From Candidatus Methanovorans sp. (GTDB lineage Archaea; Halobacteriota; Methanosarcinia; Methanosarcinales; Methanosarcinaceae), in contig DQIP01000235.1 in the NCBI GenBank assembly GCA_020793565.1, positions 1-63,154 of the forward strand: a stretch of DNA of 63,154 bases. The letters run 5' to 3'. Both the position numbers and the translations under genes were made by a program. Below the pieces are notes generated by a model that saw only the letters and a list, made by a program, of their open reading frames with translations, was not told where the DNA came from and searched no databases. This document shows, in pieces, positions 35,733 to 43,907 of this stretch (positions are counted from its first letter, which is position 1; each line of letters starts with the position of its first letter).

Positions 35733-35855
35733 TCGGTATCCATTTCAAATCCAATGTTAACGACCCTATTTTGAAATATAAAGCATTTTCAGGCACTTTA
35801 TTCAGGTAATTTGAATATGTATGCATTTCACCTTGCTTTTTGAAATGGATACCGA
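35733..35855. repeat. perfect 17-bp inverted repeat around ~90 bp
   Basis: The left arm 'tcggtatccatttcaaa' and the right arm 'tttgaaatggataccga' are exact reverse complements with 89 bp between. This could be the ends of a very small mobile element or a structured RNA; it lies downstream of the small ORF. Confidence 0.8.
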
Positions 35856-36008
35856 CCGCACATGATTATGCTGGCAATTTCAGACCGGATCTACGGTATT
35901 AGCACGATTTGAATGTTATTATTGGCACACCGTAAATCCTATTCATCCAGTCCATTATGCTTGCGTCCCGTATCGATTCAGGAATAAGCATCTAATGTAA
36001 CCTCAGCC

Positions 36009-36785
36009 TCATTTTCTCTTTATGTTACTGTAATACATACACTCATCACTAGAGAACAGCGGCATCTCAACCGCCCCTTCAACAATCTCAACAGGCGCGC
36101 CGCGAACGAGTACACACGGCACCCCTTCATCCGCTTCACCCATCAACACCTGCGAGGCTGAAACAAGATTATCCGCAACCGCCTTTTGTGTGATATGCAA
36201 TGTTTTGCCGAAAAGGTCAGATGACCCTCTTGCATCTTCAACAGGCCTGATACCCGACGATCCAAGCGCGATCCCCACGCAGCCAAGCCGCAGGGGCTGT
36301 GTCCTGCTATCCCCGATAATCACGCCAACATGGCAGGAATATCGTTTCTCGATCCCGGCGCGGATGAGTGCTGCACTTTTTTGGGCATCTTTTGGAAGCA
36401 GTACTACACACCCATCAGGCGCATTGGAATCATCGATACCCGCATTCGGAGACAGGGTGCCGTTGGTGATAGTAAGTGCAGCGCCCGGAACGCCTCCGAA
36501 AACATCATCACATTCCTGCAGGATAAGTTCCATCTCCCGCGCATCAAGTTCGTACTTTTTTGCAAATTCCCGTGCCTTGTTTCCAGGATTTACATTACAA
36601 AGTTGTACAACCCGTTCTTCCGCAGTCGCAACTGCGGACTCTGCAAGAACAAGTATATCGTTATCCACAGGATGCATTCCTGCACTTGCAAACGCATCCG
36701 AGAGAATCTCCACTATGTCGTCACCCGGTTTTATGAGTGCAGTCCGTATCCCGAACATCTGCATGGAAGAATAACTGTTGTTCAT
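36009..36785 (-). CDS. cofE: coenzyme F420-0:L-glutamate ligase
   Basis: The ATG at 36785, one base after the thiC stop, gives MNNSYSSMQMFGIRTALIKPG..., 258 residues, which is the CofE length; the track start runs through thiC. Signature parts: IKPGDDIVEILSDAF, DILVLAESAVATAE, GVIIGDSRTQPLRLGCVGIALGSSG and ARGSSDLFGKTLHIT. CofE adds two gamma-glutamates to F420-0 using GTP, giving the hydride carrier of methanogenesis. Coupled to thiC. Confidence 0.95.
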   Translation of the reverse strand: MNNSYSSMQMFGIRTALIKPGDDIVEILSDAFASAGMHPVDNDILVLAESAVATAEERVVQLCNVNPGNKAREFAKKYELDAREMELILQECDDVFGGVPGAALTITNGTLSPNAGIDDSNAPDGCVVLLPKDAQKSAALIRAGIEKRYSCHVGVIIGDSRTQPLRLGCVGIALGSSGIRPVEDARGSSDLFGKTLHITQKAVADNLVSASQVLMGEADEGVPCVLVRGAPVEIVEGAVEMPLFSSDECMYYSNIKRK

Positions 36786-36786
36786 G

Positions 36787-38034
36787 TCAACCGCCGTTTT
36801 TGAGATAATCACCCATGATCTTGATAGCGCAGTACTCACCGCACATTGAACACGGTCCTTCCACAGGGCACATATTCCCTGGTTTATCAGGATCGATCGC
36901 AAGTTTCAACTGTGCAGCCCAATCAAATTTAGCACGCTTTTTCGCAAGCATCAGATCCCTGTCACTCACGCCGTACTTGATGGAATCACCAATATGTGCC
37001 GCGACCTTGAATGCGATAAGCCCTTCTCTCACCTGCGCAGGAGTTGGAAGGGCAAGATGTTCCGATGGCGTGATATAACACATATAATCCGCACCCGCAC
37101 CGATTGCCATACTCGCACCAACCGCACCTGCGATGTGGTCATATCCCAGCGCAATATCTGTAGGCAACGGCCCTGCCACAAACAGCGGAAAATCAGATCT
37201 TGATTTATAGAACTGCACAGATCCGGATATGTCTTTTGCCTGCACATGCCCGCCCATGCCTTCTATGATGACCTGCACCCCTTCTTCATTTGCTTTATTT
37301 GCAAGGCGCGTATTGGTATTGATCTCCATCTCCTGCGCACCGTCACGCAGGTCATGGATACACCCGCTTCGCATGGAATTACCAAGGGATAGCACAACAT
37401 CGTTTTTCCTGAGTATCCCGAGCACCTCGTCAAAATTTTCAATAAAAGGGTTCTCACATTCGTTCGTCAGCATATAGACACTTGTAAATGAACCGCCCTT
37501 TGAGACCATACCCATTACACGCCCTGTGCCCTTTAGTTTTTCAAGGATGCTTTTTTCCACACAATGGAGAACAACTGAACTTACACCCTCATTGACATGT
37601 TCTTTTAGATTTGAGAGTATATCATCCTCATTGACACCCTTCATGCCGTGCTCAACAATGGACTGGTATATCGGGACTGTAGTGATCGGCAATGTGGTGT
37701 TCTCAAATACCATCCTGCGAATCTTGGAAATATCCCCTCCCATTGAAAGATCTGTGATGGTATCTGCCCCGTATTTTTCAGCGATCTTCACTTTTTCCAT
37801 CTCACCGGCAGGATCAATTGATACTGATGATGTGCCCAGGTTGACATTTATCTTTGTGCTCACACCTTTTCCAATGGCAACAGGACGTTTTCCTTTTCGT
37901 GTCATTACGACGAGGCTGCCATTTGCGACATTCGCCAGAACTGCATTTTCATTAAGACCTTCGGTCTTTGCAACCTGTTCCATTTCAATGGTGAGGGTTC
38001 CGTTTTTTGCGTGATCGACTTGTGTAAATTTCAT
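36787..38034 (-). CDS. thiC: phosphomethylpyrimidine synthase ThiC
   Basis: The 415-residue protein is a non-canonical radical SAM enzyme converting AIR to HMP phosphate for thiamine. Diagnostic parts are ADTITDLSMGGDISKIRRM, LSLGNSMRSGCIHDLRDGAQ, GYDHIAGAVGASMAIGAGADYMCYITPSEHL, and the C-terminal cluster motif CSMCGEYC (CxxCxxxxC type). The protein is shorter than bacterial ThiC (no long N-terminal domain), as in archaea. I see no TPP riboswitch upstream; the leader instead contains a reverse copy of repeat A. Confidence 0.95.
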   Translation of the reverse strand: MKFTQVDHAKNGTLTIEMEQVAKTEGLNENAVLANVANGSLVVMTRKGKRPVAIGKGVSTKINVNLGTSSVSIDPAGEMEKVKIAEKYGADTITDLSMGGDISKIRRMVFENTTLPITTVPIYQSIVEHGMKGVNEDDILSNLKEHVNEGVSSVVLHCVEKSILEKLKGTGRVMGMVSKGGSFTSVYMLTNECENPFIENFDEVLGILRKNDVVLSLGNSMRSGCIHDLRDGAQEMEINTNTRLANKANEEGVQVIIEGMGGHVQAKDISGSVQFYKSRSDFPLFVAGPLPTDIALGYDHIAGAVGASMAIGAGADYMCYITPSEHLALPTPAQVREGLIAFKVAAHIGDSIKYGVSDRDLMLAKKRAKFDWAAQLKLAIDPDKPGNMCPVEGPCSMCGEYCAIKIMGDYLKNGG

Positions 38035-38069
38035 TGATTTTTCACTCTTTCTGTTTTTTAGTGTATATG

Positions 38070-38122
38070 ACCTATAAGATTATGTAATTCGGGTTAATCC
38101 GGGCACAGGGAGAATCTTCTCA
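38070..38122 (-). repeat. dispersed repeat A copy (reverse) upstream of thiC
   Basis: The minus strand reads 'gagaagattctccctgtgcccggattaacccgaattacataatctta', matching repeat A with several changes. It lies 35-90 bp upstream of the thiC start, so it would be in or near its promoter. Confidence 0.75.
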
Positions 38123-38138
38123 CCAGGCTATTGTGCTA

Positions 38139-39023
38139 TTATCGCCTGACAGGAAGTCCCGCCATCTCAAGCAGTTTTGGTGTATTCAGGTGTTGTCCTA
38201 TAGGCATCAAGTGAATCCCGCGACATGTTTTTTTAAGCATTCCAATCGTTTCCGAACATATCATAAGCCCTTCCTGCACAGGGTTACCTGCACTTTCCAT
38301 TCTTGCGATGATCTCATCATCCACATTTATCCCCGGAATATTCTCATTCATGAACCTGGCCGCATTTGCGGATTTTAAGGGAATGAGTCCTGCTATTATT
38401 GGAATATCAAGGTGAGACACTGATCCGGTGAACTCCTCAAATTGCCCGACATCATAAACAGCCTGCGTTTGTATGAAACGTGCGCCCATCCTGACCTTCT
38501 TTTCAAGTTTCATCATCTGCATAACCTGCGAAGGGTCAGTGTTGGACACTGCCCCGACAACCAGTTCAGGTACACCTTCCAGTTCATTTCCTGAAATATC
38601 AAAACCGTTTTGCATCTTCTGCACCATCGAAAGAAGTTGCACGGAATCAAGATCATAAACAGGCTTTGCACCCGGGTGATCACCGTTTGTAGTATGATCA
38701 CCTGACATTAAGCAGATGTTCCCAATACCAAGCGCCGCCGCTCCCAGTATATCCGACTGGATTGACAATCGGTTGCGATCCCTACATGTCATCTGCATGA
38801 TTACCTCATACCCCCTCTCAAGCAGTAATTTGCCAAGCGCCAAAGGACTCATGCGCATGATTGCACGCTGGTTGTCCGTGATATTGAGCGCATCCACTAA
38901 CCCTTTGAGTATCTTTGCATCTGCAAGTGCAGCCGATGCATCTACACCTTTTGGAGGTGTAATCTCTGCGGTTATGATGAATTTGTTTGAGTTGAGTTTT
39001 TCACCGAAAGTTGATTGCATCAT
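38139..39023 (-). CDS. metF: methylenetetrahydrofolate reductase-like protein (MetF)
   Basis: The 294-residue protein is a MetF TIM barrel: FIITAEITPPKGVDASAALADAK, NITDNQRAIMRMSPLALGKLL, IMQMTCRDRNRLSIQSDILGAAALGI, NICLMSGDH, GARFIQTQAVYDV and IPIIAGLIPLKSANAARFMN. The FAD-binding TxRDRN and GDH motifs are visible. It reduces methylene-tetrahydrofolate (or possibly methylene-H4MPT) to the methyl form. No MetV partner is adjacent. Methanosarcinales use folate enzymes for biosynthesis; some ANME use MetF in place of Mer. Confidence 0.88.
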   Translation of the reverse strand: MMQSTFGEKLNSNKFIITAEITPPKGVDASAALADAKILKGLVDALNITDNQRAIMRMSPLALGKLLLERGYEVIMQMTCRDRNRLSIQSDILGAAALGIGNICLMSGDHTTNGDHPGAKPVYDLDSVQLLSMVQKMQNGFDISGNELEGVPELVVGAVSNTDPSQVMQMMKLEKKVRMGARFIQTQAVYDVGQFEEFTGSVSHLDIPIIAGLIPLKSANAARFMNENIPGINVDDEIIARMESAGNPVQEGLMICSETIGMLKKTCRGIHLMPIGQHLNTPKLLEMAGLPVRR

Positions 39024-39242
39024 AGGTAATATGTTGGATTAGGGTTTTAAATACATCGAAAAGATAACGTCCGGTTTTACTCCCCTTTTCGTTTCCCCAG
39101 ATAAATTACATCAATAGCCAATCCGGATTCTTCTAAATGTTTGTTGGTCGTGGTTCTCGCTTTCGCGTGTGTTTCAGACATTCTACTTATGACACATTCG
39201 GTTTTGTTTGGTGTAATGTTTATTGTTGCGGTGTATATTGAA

Positions 39243-39310
39243 TAATAGTGTCATGTCAACAATACAAAGTTGCTAAACGGAAGGGGTTAGGACATATGTG
39301 AAAAACGGTG
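39243..39310 (+). repeat. element end shared with 48490-48575
   Basis: 'tagtgtcatgtcaacaatacaaagttgctaaacggaagg' and the following 'atgtgaaaaacggtgcgaccatg..gcgcggcat' match the reverse complement of 48490-48572 closely over ~100 bp. The shared part directly precedes the truncated AlbA_2-type gene, so it may mark the end of a lost mobile element. Confidence 0.7.
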
Positions 39311-40528
39311 CGACCATGCGCGCAGCGCGGCATACTGTCAACGGCGGCTTTGATCGACAAAGCTGGCAGCCAGCTCATCAGACGTCATTTTACCAGTGTG
39401 CCGGAATTGATCGCGGCGGTCTATGCCAGCCTTGTCCATTATCTGGAAGATGTCGGATGTTTGCGAACAGGGCCGTTCGATGCAACGGCAGCGCGTAACG
39501 CCACACTGGAAGACATCTCGCCTGACAAAGTGCAGTGGTTCTTATCCCGCGCGCATAATGCACGTGATTATGCTTTGGCAGAAACAACCCCTGTAGCTGA
39601 TATGTTAACACATTTAGATCTTCTTGATAACGGGAAACCCAATCATGCGGCCATTTTGTTATTCGGGGTCAAACCCCAGCGCTTTCTAATCTCTTCAGAA
39701 TTAAAGTGCATGCATTTTCATACCCTGGAGAAGCACAAGCCGATTCCTTCATATCAGATATACAAAGGAACAATCTTTGATATGGTAGATCAGGCAGTTG
39801 ATTTTGTCATGTCGAAACTGAACCGGTCTGTCGGAACCCGCACCTTGGGACCGCAGGCACCTGTTGAATATGACATCCCTCAGGAAGTTGTCACAGAAGG
39901 TATCGTAAACGCCGTAGCACATCGCGATTACACCAGTAATGCAAGCGTGGAAGTACAGCTTTTCCCTGACCGACTTGAAATCTGGAATCCCGGCACCGTG
40001 CATCCTCCGCTGACACTGGAAAAACTGCTCCTGCCCCATGCCAGCCAACCCAACAATCCATTGATCGCTGAACCGCTTTTCTTGACAAAATATATTGAGA
40101 AGGCAGGCACGGGAACGGTCGATATGCTTGAACGCTGCCGGAAGGCAGGAATGCGGGAACCTGAGTTTCGTTTGGATTCGGGTTTTTTCATCCTGACTAT
40201 TTGGCGTAATATATTTGAGATACCAGTGGTTCAACCGAAGCAGGAGCTGGAGTCACGGCTAGAGTCACGGCTAGAGTCACTCTTAGCAGCAAAGATTCTT
40301 ATCATCTTAAAATACGGTAAACAGGGCAAGTCTGGATTGGCATTCAAACTTGGGCACAAAACAGTGTCAGGGGAACTTCATAAACAAGTCCGGAGACTTG
40401 TGGGGCTTAATTTCATTGAAATGACCATCCCCAAAAAGCCTAATAGTCGCCTGCAGAAATACCGATTGACTGGAAAAGGCCAAAACCTTCTGACAAAACA
40501 GAAAAATGGGATTCAGGATAATGAATAG
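39308..40528 (+). pseudogene. AlbA_2/HATPase_c_4-type regulator, N-terminus missing
   Basis: The 406-residue frame starts at ALIDKAGSQLIRRHFTSVPE, which lies inside known proteins of ~550 residues: the N-terminal AlbA_2 DNA-binding domain is lost. What remains includes KPNHAAILLFGVKPQRF, IPSYQIYKGTIFDMVDQAVD and the HATPase_c_4 region VPQEVVTEGIVNAVAHRDYT-like (here IPQEVVTEGIVNAVAHRDY), DRLEIWNPG, EKAGTGTVDMLERC, plus a C-terminal HTH. The upstream edge coincides with the repeat shared with 48.5 kb. It may still be translated, but I think it is a relic. Confidence 0.7.
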
Positions 40529-40853
40529 CCAAGATAAACAATCTATGAACAACATGCTTCAGACGATCAAGAAACTCGTAGTCGAACAGCAGCAGCTTGC
40601 ACGTCAAGCAGGACAACAATACTTCTTTGAAGTAGAAGCTATCTTGCAAGACAAATGCCGTGATCCCCGGCGCATCGAATGCTTGCTTGACGGAATGCTT
40701 GGTTTTTGTTTCGATGATGGGATGTTGCGTTTATACAAAAAACTCTGCCGCTATTACTACAAAATTGATTCCGTGGCAACCACTTCGTATGTCTACGCAT
40801 ATCGTGAAATGTGGGATGAGGCCGAACATTTTAAACCCCATCAGGATTCATAA
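40521..40853 (+). CDS. hypothetical protein coupled to the AlbA_2-type gene
   Basis: The ATG at 40521 overlaps the upstream stop by 8 bp and gives 110 residues, MNSQDKQSMNNMLQTIKKLV..., helical, with FFEVEAILQDKCRDPRRIECLLDGML and a Tyr-rich stretch LCRYYYKIDSVATTSYVYAY. Proteins of this type occur with type I restriction or AlbA_2 genes, but I cannot name it. Its base composition is like that of the upstream gene. Confidence 0.6.
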   Translation: MNSQDKQSMNNMLQTIKKLVVEQQQLARQAGQQYFFEVEAILQDKCRDPRRIECLLDGMLGFCFDDGMLRLYKKLCRYYYKIDSVATTSYVYAYREMWDEAEHFKPHQDS

Positions 40854-40978
40854 TTGAATCTGTGATTATGTTTCAAATACAATCATATGCTTAATTCAAA
40901 ATGTTATTGTTGATCGTGCAGGACATAAAAAATCCTAAATATCCTGCTTTCAGCAGGAGGTGTGGAAAGTCTAATCAA

Positions 40979-41692
40979 TTATTTAGCTTTTTTATAACAG
41001 GTATAACAAACAGGTTTTGTCACAGTACTATTCGAATTCTTTCCACAAGCATGGCAGAACTTCTCTTTATATTCAGAATTGCAGTATTTTCCCCACGATT
41101 TGTAACATTTTAAGCAAAGTGGTTTTTCAGGATTTAGTTTTATATCCGTTCCACAACGAATACAAAAGCCCATATCTTTCTTCTGATGTTTTTTGTTGTT
41201 TTTTGTAGGAACTTTTTTGGATGCCGTGGGGGCATCGGTCTCGATTTTTTTTATTGAAAACTCGGGTTGCTGACTTGTTTTTAGGATTACTTTCACTTCA
41301 TCGAAAATATTAGTATATAACTCGTGCTCCTCTTCTTTTTCAACTTTAATACCCATTTCTCGATTATTTTGTTGGGAATATTGATACAAGTTCATGGAAG
41401 TGATGATTGCTGTATTTTCATTTAAATAACACTTAGCGTGGAGATTTTCACAAGCGGAAATTTTAACACTGGTTAATTCTTGTAAGAAATTCATGTCTTC
41501 GGCATTTATTTTGTTATCTTTTCTATGAACCACACGAATATCGATTTTTTGTAAATCTCTTTCTGCAATAAGATGTTTGAGACTACCTGCAATTTGGAGG
41601 TAGGGACTTATCAAAATCAGTTTTTCATCTGATTTCTTTATTAAATTTTCAAGATTGTAGGATATTCCGGTAGTAGTTAAAAACTCTGCCAT
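40979..41692 (-). CDS. phospholipase D-like protein with zinc ribbons
   Basis: The 237-residue protein has one PLD-type half site: SDEKLILISPYLQIAGSL, then LHAKCYLNENTAIITSMNLYQYS with the H-x-K motif and downstream S-N as in nuclease/ligase-type PLD enzymes. A Lys-rich linker (~165-180) leads to two Cys4 zinc ribbons: CIRCGTDIKLNPEKPLCLKC and CHACGKNSNSTVTKPVCYTC. A single PLD site suggests a dimeric nuclease. Zinc ribbons may bind DNA. AT-rich, in an accessory stretch; function unknown, possibly defence or repair. Confidence 0.75.
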   Translation of the reverse strand: MAEFLTTTGISYNLENLIKKSDEKLILISPYLQIAGSLKHLIAERDLQKIDIRVVHRKDNKINAEDMNFLQELTSVKISACENLHAKCYLNENTAIITSMNLYQYSQQNNREMGIKVEKEEEHELYTNIFDEVKVILKTSQQPEFSIKKIETDAPTASKKVPTKNNKKHQKKDMGFCIRCGTDIKLNPEKPLCLKCYKSWGKYCNSEYKEKFCHACGKNSNSTVTKPVCYTCYKKAK

Positions 41693-41780
41693 TCTTTTAC
41701 CACCTCATTAATTTATTATTGCCATTCTGAAGTCACCACATCTTAAATTAAGTCCAATACCTGTATGCAACTCCAATCAC

Positions 41781-42905
41781 TCACAAAACAACAACCCGAC
41801 TCCGATTCCCAACACTCAACTCTATCTCATCATTGAACCCTGACTTTGAATATCCATCGATTACCTGTACCCGGGTATCGATATCAAGTTCATCCACAAT
41901 AGGTGCGTGGTCGCCCCAGAGTGCAATACGTATGCGCCCGGTATCATCGGAAACATAGATATTTGAGACCATATTGAGCGTACCGTCGTCGCGTGAGAAT
42001 TCTCGCAACTCGCCCAGTCCTGACACAGCACCCTCGATGGAATATGATTCCCCTGGTACAATGTCAGCAATAGGCGTAAACGTCTCCTTGTACTCGACAA
42101 CAGAATCACTTTTCTTGATCACTCCGTGGTTGCCGACCTGGATCTCCACCTGCTGGTTGAAATTGTTCTCGCGGGCATAGCCGTTGATGATCTCGATCGA
42201 ATCATCAAAACTGATATCCTTTGTAAAATCGGTCTTATCATCCCAGAGTGTGACCCTTATCTTACCTGTCTCATCACCGATCCCGATATTACACACGCGC
42301 CCCTCAGTTCCATCCTTTCTGCTAAATGTACGCACATCCGAAATATCCACAATCCTTCCGCAGAGATTGATATCACCCATCCCGTCCTTGATATCAGTGA
42401 TCTTTTGCGAATTAATTGTGGCATCCACATCTTCGTCAGTCTCTGCGATCACATTATTCTTGCCGATATTCACTTCAACTCCAGAATACCCGTCTTTCAC
42501 ATATCCGCTAACCTGCACATTCTGACCGATCTCAATGCTACCGGTCTTGATAAGATCTGCCTTATCGTCCCAGAGCGTCAAGCGGATCGACCCCGTCTCA
42601 TCTGCAACAGTTATATTTCCGACTTTACCGATCGTACCGTCGTTGCGGCTAAACTCTCTTGTATCAAAAACCGATATTACCTTGGCAATAAAATTTACAT
42701 TGTTGCTGTCAGCAGTAATATCTGCTATCTTTGTGGTCTCACGGCCAGTGTCTGTAACCCCAAGGTCATGGGCAACAAGCATCGCTGCCGTTTTGCTATC
42801 ACACAGACCGCTCATCTGTTCCACCTTTTCTTCAACCCTTTTAATAAACTCTTCCTTGCTGACCACACCGCCGAGTTTTTCGTAAATTTCACTGATATCG
42901 TCCAT
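41781..42905 (-). CDS. rpa: replication protein A (three OB folds)
   Basis: The 374-residue protein consists of an N-terminal helical segment followed by three OB folds with recurring text: VFDTREFSRNDGTIGKVGNI, ISDVRTFSRKDGTEGRVCNIG and LGELREFSRDDGTLNMVSNI, each followed by a 'DETG.IR.TLWDD' strand. This is the RPA1-like ssDNA-binding protein of Methanosarcinales; no zinc finger is present, unlike RPA2/3. It protects ssDNA in replication and repair. 'aggtgt' lies upstream of the start. Confidence 0.92.
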   Translation of the reverse strand: MDDISEIYEKLGGVVSKEEFIKRVEEKVEQMSGLCDSKTAAMLVAHDLGVTDTGRETTKIADITADSNNVNFIAKVISVFDTREFSRNDGTIGKVGNITVADETGSIRLTLWDDKADLIKTGSIEIGQNVQVSGYVKDGYSGVEVNIGKNNVIAETDEDVDATINSQKITDIKDGMGDINLCGRIVDISDVRTFSRKDGTEGRVCNIGIGDETGKIRVTLWDDKTDFTKDISFDDSIEIINGYARENNFNQQVEIQVGNHGVIKKSDSVVEYKETFTPIADIVPGESYSIEGAVSGLGELREFSRDDGTLNMVSNIYVSDDTGRIRIALWGDHAPIVDELDIDTRVQVIDGYSKSGFNDEIELSVGNRSRVVVL

Positions 42906-43030
42906 GATAACACCTGTTTCATTGTAATTAAATCAAAATATAATGCGAGTATCCGGCTGTTTGACAGCCATTATAACAAAATATGCTATTAGTAATATTC
43001 AGATAATTATAGTGTAGTGTAGTATAATAT

Positions 43031-43057
43031 TACATTAACCTGACGAAAGACTCCCAA
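43031..43057 (+). repeat. direct repeat, left copy (flanks methyltransferase relic)
   Basis: 'tacattaacctgacgaaagactccca' recurs at 43819-43844 with two changes ('...caaaagacttcca'). The two copies bracket the methyltransferase pseudogene, about 790 bp apart, and could have arisen by duplication or mark the borders of an inserted segment. Confidence 0.75.
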
Positions 43058-43147
43058 TATGCTATAACAGGAAAACATCCATCGGATGCGAAATTATTGT
43101 AGACATTGCTAATCAATTACATAATGTCAATTATAAATTATAGTCTG

Positions 43148-43729
43148 TCATTTCATTTCGTTTTTCAAAACCACTGCTCTGCTTAATAGTACTCCCGGTC
43201 TTTCAACTGGTTTGAGTCCGATCTCAGCCGCTTTGTTTACAGTTTTCTCAAATGCCTTCTTTGAAACATGAAACATCGGCTCAATTAAAAAAAATATACC
43301 GTCAGGTTTTAGTATTGATCGTATCTCTTCCAAAAACATTTCCTGGTCAGGAACCTCATGTACCATATAAAATGCCAGAACAAGATCAAACTTGGTTTAT
43401 ATACCTATTTTATTTACTCCACATTTATGTAATTCAATTCTCTGTTCAATATCTTTTCCCTGGATCTTGTTCTTAACTTTCTCAAGCATTCCTTCCTGCA
43501 GGTCTGCAGCAATAACCCTGCCTGATTCACCGACCATCCTGGCTATTTCCACTGAAAAAAAACCAGGTCCGCAACCGATATCTAAAACAACCATCCCTTC
43601 TTTTACATAGTTTCCAAATATTTTCTTTGGATTATGAACAAACTTCCGGATGAAATTGTCAAAGGACGTAGCATGTTCAACCGGACACACACGTTTATTT
43701 TGATTTTCCATGTTAGGTCTATCCATCAT
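43148..43729 (-). pseudogene. SAM-dependent methyltransferase interrupted by one stop
   Basis: Two track ORFs (43397-43729 and 43148-43366) are in the same frame, split only by a TAA at 43397-43399: ...ELHKCGVNKIGI-stop-TKFDLVLAFYMVHEVPDQEM... Read through, the protein has ~193 residues: SAM motif GMVVLDIGCGPGFFSVEIARM, the acidic loop VIAADLQEGML, the strand FDLVLAFYMVHEV and FLIEPMFHV, a UbiE-like methyltransferase. The stop is TAA, so it is not pyrrolysine. A direct repeat flanks the locus and a piece of this gene recurs at 50087-50172. Confidence 0.85.
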
Positions 43730-43737
43730 GTTTTTAT

Positions 43738-43796
43738 ATAGATTTTGTGAAATTATGAGTGCGAGTTAATTCGACCGAAGGACGATCTTTTAACAA
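43738..43796 (-). repeat. dispersed repeat A copy (reverse)
   Basis: The minus strand reads '...gatcgtccttcggtcgaattaactcgcactcataatttcacaaaatc', clearly the same unit as at 57.6 kb. It lies upstream of the methyltransferase relic. Confidence 0.75.
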
Positions 43797-43818
43797 CCTT
43801 ATAGTTTAACATAAAAAT

Positions 43819-43844
43819 ACATTAACCTGACAAAAGACTTCCAA
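43819..43844 (+). repeat. direct repeat, right copy
   Basis: 'tacattaacctgacaaaagacttcca' pairs with 43031-43057 (see there). Confidence 0.75.
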
Positions 43845-43907
43845 ACTATCTTCATAAAAAAAGTTCATCCCAACAATTTGAAATAAAGATAACCACTTAT
43901 TGAGCCG

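Larger units (their letters stand above)
35426..36008. other. 583-bp spacer with small ORF and inverted repeat
   Basis: It contains the 41-codon ORF at 35589-35714 and a perfect 17-bp inverted repeat (35733-35749 and 35839-35855), both listed. Otherwise I see no gene. Confidence 0.6.

Noticed and set aside
37990-38139. TPP riboswitch upstream of thiC
   Set aside because: No CUGAGA-type core or matching stems; the region is a repeat A copy instead.
40367-40649. minus-strand ORFs over the AlbA_2-type gene
   Set aside because: They overlap better-supported plus-strand frames and show no family motif.
42126-42992. 288-residue plus-strand ORF over RPA
   Set aside because: Antisense to a clear three-OB-fold RPA gene whose internal repeats keep it open.
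43397-43399. pyrrolysine read-through of the methyltransferase stop
   Set aside because: The codon is TAA, not TAG.
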